In this document: positions 27,001-39,000 of the stretch, in pieces | Layout of the letters: the number at the start of each line of letters is the position of its first letter | Position numbering within the stretch: position 1 is the first letter of the stretch | From: Glandiceps talaboti | Taxonomy: Eukaryota; Hemichordata; Enteropneusta; Spengelidae | NCBI RefSeq assembly: GCF_964340395.1 | Contig: NC_135549.1 | Span: 20,263,842-20,323,841, forward strand | DNA: 60,000 nucleotides | Reading direction: 5' to 3' | Notes under the pieces: generated by a model | What the model was told of the DNA's origin: nothing | The model's input: the letters and a program-made list of their open reading frames with translations, nothing else | Database searches by the model: none | Translations under genes and position numbers: made by a program

Positions 27001-30000
27001 AGGTATGCACTACTAAGTGACTTCGTATGCCCATACTACAACATATGGAGTCTCAATCCAGTGCTAAAGAAAGTTTTACAGAGGAATGAGCTCAGAGGAG
27101 TCGGTAGATAACATGCTTCTTGATTTCTCCTATGTAAACAAGAACCAGCCAAACACTTCTTTGAAGTACTTTGTTACTAATACTAAGTACTTGAAGTGAC
27201 ATTTCCAGTCACAAGTTATCTATTTGGACTGACTAAACAGTGATGTACATGTCCTAGCTGGATGGCTTTGTAATTTTAAATCTTTGATCCTGTCCCTGTA
27301 GATGATTCAAGTTACCTGGATGACGGCAGCTTTCTTTCTGGGGTTCCTGAATCATTCCGTACATTGCAGCTACCAGTGTCTGTACATGATGATGTATCCA
27401 ATGCCAATGATCCAGCCGGTTAGTAGTAATAACCCATGCATGTAACTCAGTAATCAGATAGACAAAAGACTGTATAGTTTTGCCACTAGGAGTGCTGTTC
27501 ATAGGCAGATGTAAATTGTAATATATTACACATACAGTGGGCCACAATAGTGTACTCTCCCTCCATTTTTGTTCTAGTGTGTAATGGCTGAAGTAGAGAA
27601 CTGTTCTCAGCTAGTTCAAATAGATTGAGTAATTTCTTATTTGATGCTGTGATTTTTAGGAACTTGTAGAGATACTAGACGCAGTTTGTTCAGTGTTTGC
27701 CGTATGGTTGGTATCTTTGGTGTAACAGTTGGCTTTTACCTCAAGCTGCCAGGCTAGTGTTTGTGTTATGAAAAGACATGCCTCTGTTTTAATCCAGAGA
27801 ACCTCCTAAAGTTGTTTGTTTGTTTTTGTGTTTTCTTCTCTTCTTTCTGTTGCGATTTTTTGTTGAAATTTTTTACAAAGGCCCCTCCATTCCTCCAGCT
27901 CCCGGTGGTGTAGCAGTGAATCATCCACTGTTGATAAGACACACGGATCACAGTCACCTGACTCACACGCACAGTCACTCCTCAAGACTTCACAGAACAA
28001 CCAGCAGACAGAGACATAGAGCAGCTCAGGCCATACGTGTATATCACACTGGTAACCAACAACCCAATCCTCCAGTTATCCTACAAAGGTAAGCTCACAC
28101 ATCAATGCTGGTGTTAAAGTTGCCACATGGATGTGGATTGGTATTTATTTTGGATTTTTAATTTATGGAACAATTTTATCATGACTTGTAGTGAGAAACC
28201 AATGTGAAACAACATATGCCAAGTCCTTGTTTGTAACACAATACATTGCAAAAGATTTAAAAATGTGTAAAATGTTTGTTATTTTACTTGTTAAATAACG
28301 GACTTTTGACACATTTTTCAGCTTTTTACAATGGATTGAGTTATAAACACAGACTTGGTTGATGTTGTTTCACATTGAATTTTCAAGTCGGAAAAAATAG
28401 TTAATTAAAAATCCAAAATAAATACCCAATCTTCATCGATATGGCCACTTTAAGGAAGTAATCCAATTCAAACAAGCTTGCTGATGAGGATCGTCAACCA
28501 AGGCAGATTGAAAGCTCAATGCTAAAAAATACTTCAAACAGCTTGTGTGTTATAACCCATTTAAAATCAAAGATAAACTTAAACTTGATGTTTTCAATCC
28601 AAATAAAGATTCTAGAATAGTTGACATTTCCAGTATAGCACCTTTCGGTCACTGAGCTGTCTAAGGGAGCATACCAATTACATCATCTTTACAATCACTT
28701 CATCACCACTACATGTACGTACACCATCTAGCAGTAAATCCAGCAAACGGACAGTTTGACAAAGCCTGTCAACCTCAACAGGCAAAACGTCACTCTTTCA
28801 GTAATAAGAACCCTTGGTCGCAGTACAAGAACCTATTATTACTACATATGCATTGTCTCACACTGTAAATGTTTTTTCACAAACTCCTCAACTGATAGCA
28901 AGTCATTCTATTCTATTCCCATCTAGATTACTTGGTCCAACTGTGGCAGCTGACGTGTTACAATTGACATCTTCTCTGTCGTCCTCACATGGAGGACCTG
29001 CCAGAGTGCTAGTGGGTGAAAATGACTTCCGTGTCTTGACAAGGGCCGATGATGATCTCTTTGATGATTTCTTCCATGATACTTACAACGAGGGATTTGG
29101 TAACACCCATATTTCTAATGTACCCTCACCTTTGAGTAGATGGGCTGAAGAATCAAGAGTTCTTGATGGGGAAAGTGTGCATGATTTAGTCACTGGTGAG
29201 TACTCAAACCTGTACTGATGTGGTAGTAACTAAGAATTAATGCATTTTTTTGGACATTTATGTACAAAATGAACTGTATCTAAATAAGCCTAGTATGTTC
29301 TATCAACTTGAAGTTATACTAAATATTATATTTCAGTTGACATTTGAAAAATCAGTTGCATTGGTTCCCATGATTATGTCATCATAAGTGACTTGTCTTA
29401 TACTGAGAGAATGAAGGAGTTGCTCCCACGTTGGACTAAATATGGAACCAATTCAGAGATGATTTAAAAGTCATGTTGTTCCCATGTTCATATGCATGCA
29501 TTGCAGTAAATATTGATATAACTACAGTAACACATATTTAAAAGTTCCAGTTGTAATAATCCTGTAAGTCAAAACTGTTTTACAAGAAGCCATTACAGAT
29601 TAATAAAAACAGAAGTATACAATATATATCTACACAGTTGCAAGACATCTAAAATCTATAAAAATTACAACAAAATTAACACTGAAAAATAACTTTTGAA
29701 AACTGACAAGGGTCTTGCACTGTTGCATGTGCCACTAGGGAGAGAACTTCATTCCATTACACCAGATGTGATAAAGTGAATATTAATCAAACTTAATGAT
29801 CAGCCACAAAGACAATGGCAACGGTGTAAGTAACTTAAATCCATCATTTGGTTTTGTTTAACTCATCTTCAGTGTTGAAACCACCAATTCTTGAAGTATT
29901 AGAGAAACATCGTGATCAAGAAATTGTCGAGAGAAGAGAGAAGCGAAAGAAAGATCAAGAAGAAGAGGCCAAGAAAAAAGAGACAGAGGAGAAAAATAAG

Positions 30001-33000
30001 AAAGAGAAAGCCAGTAGTGAACAGTCTAAGGAATCCAGGGAATCAATGGAGGTATACTCCCAAATACAAAATATGAAGTGTATTATTGTTAGGAATAGTG
30101 TGGAAAATTTGCCGTTTGAATTTCATGAGACCACAACCGAAATTTTCAACCCACTGTATTGAATAGTGCATTATGGGCTGATCGCCAATGTAAATGATCG
30201 GTCACATTATTTTTAATGACAAAATGATCTAGTCATGTTTACCCGTGCAGAAAGGCTATCCTTCTGATTACCCCAGATTAGGTATTACTGCAACTACAAA
30301 TAGTCCTGTCGTCCTCTGTATTAGTAAACTAAGTTTGGATTTAAAACAGTGTAGTGGGTAGAATGTTTGAAAGCAACCTTTTTACTCAGACTGACTTTTC
30401 TAGCATGACATAGTGTCAAAGGTCATTATCTCTGATTTGTGTTTTTATCTGTGTCAACAGTCATTATCTCTGATTTGTGTTTCTATCTGTGTCAACAGTC
30501 ATTATCTCTGACTTGTGTTACTATCTGTGTATCACACTACCACATTTTTAATGATTCCATTATTGGATTTTCTCTTCAGCTTGAGGTAGACAATTCTGAC
30601 AGGATGTCGACATCACAAGGTAAATATACAATGTAGTACATATCATATTGTTAGGATACACTCCCTTATATAATTGTCTTTCTTTGTTGATTATTATTAT
30701 TATCATGTCATGTTAAAGGCCAGGGTTTCAATCCCAGGTTCTTGCATTAGTTGAGCCATATGGATTACATAGGATCGTTTTTTTATTGAGGACAACACAT
30801 TCTGTTGATCTGCCAGACAACTGTTTGTCTAGCCTAAATTGTAATCCTATCTGAACTTGGTCTTTAAGATATTCATAATAAGATTATTACAACCAGAGCT
30901 GTAAAAAGCATTGAAATAACAAAACAAAACAGAGAAAATAGAAATTAAATGAAAACATTTAGTGTGTATCAGGCATGTGTATTTTGTACACTGACTTTAA
31001 GTGTATTAGATGAACAATGAATATTCATGACTCCTGAGTGCTTACTACCTTGCAATAAATAGTAGTGGTCGTGAAACATTATCGTTTATCTAATACATAT
31101 GTGTGCATGCCAAGTCCCTTGATGCAACTGTGAACTACCAATGGGAGGTGAAATAAAGAGTTCTGTTTCAGTTTGGTGTTTCTTGGCAATTGTGTAAATT
31201 TAATGTGATGTAAAATCATGAAATGACTTTCCACAACCCAAAGTTAATATCATAATGGCATTCTTCCTTACCCAAAGATGGGGACTGATAAATGAGTTAA
31301 GTACCACTTTTTAGTAATGCTAAAACTTTGAATGTAAAACTCATTGAATGTTTCAGCATCAGAAGCCATCAGCAGCATGGCAGCCAGCATTGCAGCAACT
31401 GCAGTACATCTAGGAACATCAGCTGTCGCAGGAGTGACAACATCTGAGGCTATTACAACATCAGCAACCGTATCTTCAACTCCAACAACACCTGACTCTG
31501 CAACACCTACAATGTGCACAGAACAGAGCTCTCCGCCTGCTGTACCGACAGTTACCACTGTCACAGCCCAAGTCTTTAACACTCCTGCTGATATAAGAAT
31601 GATACCGAACGTCACACCTAGTGCCCCTAGGACAGACAGGTAAGAAAACTTGTCAATGGATTACGCTTGATGATGTACAGTTGAAATATTAATTGATCAG
31701 TTGTTCCTTCATTGCTATTGTTGTACATGTACTTACAATTGTACTCTCAAATAAATTTCAGACTTGTTGATGATGCACCACCCACTGCACCGCCCAGTAT
31801 TCCAGATTTCAGTCACCTGGGGCTGTCTCACGTAAGTGATATAGCAAGAAGTGTAGCCGTTGACTTATTTACAGGCCAAGATACCCCGGCGCCGGCAAGT
31901 GGACAGGAAAGGATAGACAACCAAGGTACAACATCCGAGCTGACTGGAGCAATGGCTCAGACGTCCGAGGAAGAGAGTGGAACATCTGCAGCAACTGTAA
32001 CGCAGAATGAACCAACACCAATGAGTGTAGACACAGAGACAGAAAGACAAACACCAGGTGTTGGATCTGATGAAATGACATCTGGAGAGTCTGTTGAAGC
32101 TGCTACATCCACCTCTGAAGTTGGCAATGTGGTGCCATCAGCAAGCACATCAACATCATCAGGGTCAATTGTGTCAACTAGTTCAGGTAAGGTTGTGGTT
32201 AGTTGATGGCGTTGTAGATCATGCAGTTGCAGTGTTTTTAGCCCCAACTGGCAAAGCTACTACATTGGGTTCTGTATGTATCTCTCATATGCATGGACCA
32301 AATTCATTCAAACTTGATGCAAGGAAGACATACCATACAATTTACTGTACGTATGCACATTCATTCATTTCACATTATTTTCCTTTTCAAATTTGAATGA
32401 ATGGCAGCTGTATTTGCTAGTAAATTCGAGGTATTTGCAATAGTATGTCATTTCACACTATACAGTCAAAATACAACAAAACGATTGACTAGTTCTCGCA
32501 CACACCATCAGTAATGAGAGTAATGCATGTGTAGCACATGGAGCAGAAGTATTGGTTTTGACCAAGCAGTCGAAAAGATCATTAATTTTATGTCATGCCT
32601 AGGTGAGAATTGTAGGGCTATATTGTAGACACCAATGAAAAACTTGGGGTGGGGGGGTGGGGGGTGGGGGGGGGTGTCTCTTTCATAGAAGACTTGTTTT
32701 TTTAAATGTCACTTGGCTGTTGAATTACTTTGAAACTATACCTAAAAAAAAGTTTCATTTCTCATGATTCAGAAAATATACAAAATCAAGAAAATTCTGA
32801 GAGAAATAATGAAGGAAGGTCACAATCAGAAAACACAGGAGGCGCACCAACCATAACAGCTAGTGGTCAAGATAACCAACCAACTGGTCAGCCCCAGGCA
32901 GGGTAAGCATACATATATACATGTGTCAATGTGGTTTCCTTGAGAAATACTCCAATGAGGAGCGAACATGAAGTGCTGGAGTGAGGAGACGTGAAATAGA

Positions 33001-36000
33001 ATGAGTGGAGCTTAGTAGCTATGAATTCTTACAATGAGTACATACTTGGGTATACATCCTCTTTTAGCAATTCTGACATATACAGTGGGCTGTTTTTAAG
33101 TTTATCAAAGTTGATCTTTTTGTGGCATTTTTTATGTTAACAATAGAACTGTGCGTTATCACTGTATCTTATATAGCTGCATTAATTGTAGTTTTTTGCT
33201 GTGGTTTTGAGGGTTTTTTCATCTGTTTTGGTGACTTTTTAAGTTTTAGTGTTTAACCTGCACCTAACGCTAGGATCATTGTAATCATGTAATTACCTAT
33301 CTGGAAACAGTTACAGCAAGGTAGGCCTTTCAAAATATTCTTGGACAGTGCTCACAAGAGGCTTATATATGGCTTTTTTGATAAATAAATACTTTATGTT
33401 GCAATTGATGTGCACAGACAAAAATTGGCATTGATTTGATTTGATTTGATTTGATTTGATTTCAGTGACAGTGTTCAATCAAGTGGTGAACAAGGTGCAC
33501 TTGATATTTTACATGGTAAGTGTCATTACAACTTTAATCATGTTTTAACCTCTGTTACTTTGAAATGTTTCTTTTTTTCATACCAAGTACAAGTACTGAA
33601 TTCCATAATATTGTTAGAAACATTACAGGTGATGTTGTCATTGATTTTGATTTTTAGAGTGGAAAGCTGTCGCGATGTAATCGTAATGAGTTGTCAGTGT
33701 TATACAGTCATGAAGCCCAACGATTTTACTCAGCGCTCACATTTTGTATGAGAACTCCTATGGTATTGTGTCAGATTATAGGTACAAGGCACTCACAGAA
33801 GAAAAAATAAATGACAATGAAAGTAGGGGGTAAATAAAGAAATCGCGCCCAGTTCACTACACCAGATTTTAATTAGATTGGACTGCAGTATAATTTTAGA
33901 AGTTGAAGTTCCAGAGCAAACACTATATTCACATTTAAAATTTGATGTGTTTACCCAGGAATCCAATTGCCAGAAGGTGTGGATCCATCTTTCCTAGCAG
34001 CTCTACCAGAAAATATTCGTCAGGAAGTTCTACAGGAGCATTTGGGAATCCAGCAACCAAGACAACCACCTGCCGGTAGCGGTGGTGGTGGTGGTGGTGG
34101 TGGTGGTGGTGGTACTGGTAGTGCTGGTGGTGCTGGTACTGGTACTGGTACTGGTACTGGTACTGCAACAGGCCCTACTAGTACATCAGGTGATGGTAGT
34201 ACTGGTAGTACGGCTACTGCTGGTACTGCTGCAGGCAATGGGAACAGCGCCACCACTGAAACAACATCACTCAGTCAAGTTAATCCAGAATTTCTAGCAG
34301 CATTACCACCACATATACAAGAGGAGGTAAGATTCATTCATTCATTCATTCATTCATTCATTCATTCATTCATTCATTCATTCATTCATTCATTCATTCA
34401 TTCATTGGGATTGATAGGATGTCTGCAACTTTTCATTTCAAATGCCACACTTGGGTATTATCCCCCAATATTTTTCTTTGTTCAGCCAAGCAAAATACCA
34501 GTGACCTAAGGGGCCATATCATTACATACTTGCACAGTCACTAGAGGAGTAGAGACAAAACCCTTAGGTCATGATTATTTTCCAGCTGAATGAAGAGAAA
34601 TGTTGTGGAATAATATTATACCTCCTCAAGCATAATTTGTGAAAAATCAGGAAAAATTACAACAATTTAGAATATTTTGTTTCTGCAGAACCGATGACGT
34701 AGGCACAAAATTGTTGTGATGTAGAACAACCAGGGTATATAATCCATATTTTTGTGTTCATGGACTTGTTGTCAGCATGGTATAACATAGCATGAAACAT
34801 GTTCAGTCATAAGTTAATGTTGACAGATCTCTGACCTAGCTTTAAAGAATGATATAGGGTAGTACTCCATATGAGAACATATGATAGACTTTCAGAATTC
34901 ATTAGTCTAGCCAACCATTGTGTACAAATTACAAACATATGCCTTGACCAACAGTGTTTCCCGTAAGCCAAGTAACATGCCACTGATGCATAGCAACTAT
35001 TTGTAACTCACCAACATTTTGAGTTCAATTAATCCCTGAACTGGGTGGTTACTCACAAGATAAGCCATATTTCATCATTTTGATCAACAGTAACCTTGTA
35101 GTAGAGTGCATATTGTTAATTGTGACTAAAGTTTCATTAAGTGTAAGACAAGAGATCATTACATTTTGATTTTGACATTACTAACTAGGTGTTACAACAG
35201 GAGAGAGCAGAACAGCAGCGTCTAATAGCACAGCAGCAAGGACAGTCAACATCTCAAGAACCTGTAGATCCAGCTCAGTTCATCCAGAACTTACCACCGT
35301 CTTTAAGACAGACTGTCTTACAAGACATGGATGATAGTAATGTGGCATTACTTCCAGCTGATATCGCAGCTGAAGCCCAGGCTTTGAGGAGAGAGATGCA
35401 GTTGAGACGTACACAGGAACGGTTGATGCATGAAAACAGTGTCTTGTCGGCGCTCTTCAGATCAGGTACGTTCAACATGTCTGAGTGTTTACAGAATGGC
35501 ACTACATTGCAAGTTGTTGTGTGTAGATGTGATTACATGTATTTGAATATTGTCTTACATATAGATGTACTTGTCTCCAGTCTTGGCCAATATTAGACAA
35601 TATTGTAATTGTAATGTGTTGTATTATGTATTACCCTTATCTAGTGGGATCTGGCCCTTTTGAAATAATGCAAGAAATTTTTGGGTCCACCAAAGAAAAA
35701 GAAAATCAACACTCCTTTGTTTTCCCCTAAAAGTTAACCAGTATTTAGTGGCCATATTGGATTCTAAAGTGGCAGAATTTGATAACATTTCAATTTCAAA
35801 GTAATGCTTGGGCCTTTGACATATGGATTATGATAGTCCTCTGTGTGTTATATTGCACTGACCGTACATTTCATTTATTGTAGGCTTTCCCGGAAGAGTT
35901 GGGAGAGGAGTCACATATGCTAGGGTATCCATACCACAATCTAGAGGTGGTCATTGGACTTGGGGAAATGTCAACAGAAATGCCCAAAGTGCAATAGGTG

Positions 36001-39000
36001 CAAGTGCTATTGCCAAATTTAGGGGAAGACAGTTAGTCGATGCAGAAGCCCTGACATGTTTGCTAGTATTACTCTTTGTTGATGAACCTAAATTGAACAC
36101 TGGAAGACTGCATAGAGTTCTGCGTAACTTGTGTTATCACCAGCCGACACGTGCATGGGTCATACAGTCTCTACTGGGTATAATGGAAAGGACTAATACT
36201 TGTAAACTAAGTCGTTCTAATAGTCAGTCTTCACAGACCAGTGATGTTTTAGAAGTTTTACCATTACCTATGCAAAGGACAGATCCAAGTAAAACTAGCC
36301 AGCCTTCATGGTTGTCGGTCAGCATGGATGCAGCACTCGGGTGCCGTACAAATGTCTTCCAGGTTCAACGTAGTTCTAGCAGCAAAAAAGGCAGTGATAG
36401 GAGTAGCTCGGTAGTGCAGATTCACCCACAGGCAGCCCCAGTTGTATGTCGCCACGTGTTGGACACTTTGATTTCACTAGCCAAAATTTTCCCCAGTCAG
36501 TTTGTGCCACCTAAAGCGAAGGAAAGTCAATCATGTTCGAGTGAAGATAAACCGGAAGACAGCAGTAAAGTTACTACTAAGTCATCTAGTCAAGTGAGCA
36601 TTCAGTCGTCAGCCAGCAGTAGCAAACAGACTGCCAAACAAGACTCTGATTTCTGGGAGCTTCTTATAAAGCTGGACAATACAAGTATTGGCAAGAAAGG
36701 CAAAAGCACACTGAAATCTCATATGAACAGCACTATAGACAAAGAGAACATTGATCAGAGTCCAGAAGCACCTCTAAGCAACCTGATGATTCACCTCTCA
36801 CATCCAGTGGTGAGACGCAGTGCGGTGTTGACTGATAGACTGCTTAGGTTACTATCACTCATATCTACTGCACTGCCAGAGACTCACAAGGCCAGTGATA
36901 AAGTTAGTTTTGATCCAGGAAGAGAATCTATCATCACCAGAGAAACTCAACACATAGTACAGGTTAGTCGGAACATGCATGAATACAGACTGCTGTGGAT
37001 GAAAGTATAGTTGGTTTGAAAAGTGGATATATAGCTGTAAAGTTGACAAACACTCATCGCACACGTTCAAACACTGAAGTTCACTGTGAATGTGGTTATT
37101 TTGAATTTGCATTTGCATTGTTTTGATGAGTAAAACTAGTGACGTTGATATGTTTGCAGTGTGATAGTGTATCGTAAGTGTTTTATTAATCATGGAAGAG
37201 GCTAAATTACACCTATAATGTCGCCTAATTGACTTTCTGCACCAACTACACTACACTTTCAAGGTTAAATATGTAGTGTAGTCGATGTGTGTAGTGTAAC
37301 GACGCTTGAACTAGGATTCCTTTTCTAAATTTTTTTAAAAATATAGTAGTTCCCCTAAACTTCAACATTTTATCATTCTGCGTAGGTCTCTTTATGTAGA
37401 TCAGGTCCCATGAGATTTCGCAGAGCCTACTACCCAGCATTCAGTGCGCAAGATCCTGCACGTGAAAAGCCAAAGGACAATTTTGGTGTTTAATTATCTA
37501 ATTTTTGCTAACTTACTGGTTTCAGTCTCCAGTCAGTCTGTAATATTCCGTTATAGCAGCCAGTGATATTGTTGATTTATGCTGGGCGCTGGTAATGTGT
37601 GTGTGTGTGTGTGTGTCCACTAATCTTCAACTTAACACCTAAGTCAAACTTTAGGTATGTTAGAGATTAGCTGGTCACTGTGTTGCCAGTCTATTCATGC
37701 AACCATATTTTATATTTATACCAGGGTATAGTAACCGAGTCATCAACAGGTCCATTAGAAAGTTCAGAGACCATTAGAAACCGATCTCAAGATACAGAAA
37801 CGACCAGTAGTACCGGTCAAGTAGAATCCATGGAAGCACAAGGTAAGGGTAAATCATATCACCTCTATAAGATCCACAGTCCATCTTGAGACACCTACTT
37901 TTTATCGAGATAAATACTTCTGTAAAATTCATTTGGTGTTATATTCATGCAAATTTGTTACATTTATGAGCAGAAAAGCACTCGATAGCATTGTTTTCAT
38001 GACAAAAAATTTGTTTCCCTTCGATATTTATGTCAGTAATAAATTGTAGGTATAGCGAAGAATGATGTCATTGGAAAGATCATCAGGTTTATTTAGTCAA
38101 TCTAAATGTAATAATATGGAGTTCCTAATGATGACTATGTTACAAGAAGAACAATGACTTTCATTAAAAAAAAAAAGTAGTAAAATTAACGTGAATAAAA
38201 ATGTGCCTCTGTAATGACATGGTTTTCATAATTTTGCTGATAGCAACAGTAGGTATATTCACACACAATATTGGCAAATATCACATGGCATTTGTGAATG
38301 GCAATTACTGCAGAGCCCTGTAGATATGAATAATACAGTTGGTATATCTCCGAGATTGAGTACATACAATTGATTTATGAATTTTTCTCCAGCTACAATT
38401 GAATCCAAGCCAGTTAAAAAGAAAGAAGAATCTAAGGAAAGTAAGGAAAAGGAGAAGACAGATCCACTTGTTGCCGAGAAGTATTTACAGCTAGCAGTTG
38501 ATGTGAGTTTCAGTGTCTTTGAACTTTTTTAGCCCCCGTCGGACGAAGTCCGAGGCGGGGGCTTTATAAATTGGGTTCTGTCCGTGCGTGTGTGCGTCCG
38601 TGCGTCCGTCCGTGCATGCATGCGTGTGTCCGTCCTCAGCCATATCTCGGACAACCATGGACCGATTCCTTCCAAAATTGGTACATTCATAATTAGATAT
38701 GAGTTACATATGCACGCTGATTTTCTTTTGGATGCGATGTGGTTTAGCTGATTTACAAACATTTAAAATATTTCACATGTCTGTAACAATAATTTGTAGA
38801 GTAAATTGTACATGTGTATGAACATGGGTTCAGAATTGCAATCATCGAATTCAAATTTAGATTATCGAATTCAAATTCAGATTAGATTCGGATGTTTGTA
38901 AGAGTGACTTTTGTTTTTTATATCTACATCGATAAAAGGTAAGGAGAATTATTATTCTTTATTGTCAATGTGCTTTGGATAATTGTTAATCTTTATTGTC

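Noticed and set aside
30712-30745. B-box-like GGGTTTCAATCCC as a tRNA gene (similar at 44846)
   Set aside because: No A box or cloverleaf could be formed; it is better seen as a short dispersed repeat.
31830-31835. GTAAGT inside exon 34 as an alternative donor
   Set aside because: It would end the exon in phase 0, which does not fit the phase 1 needed by exon 35.
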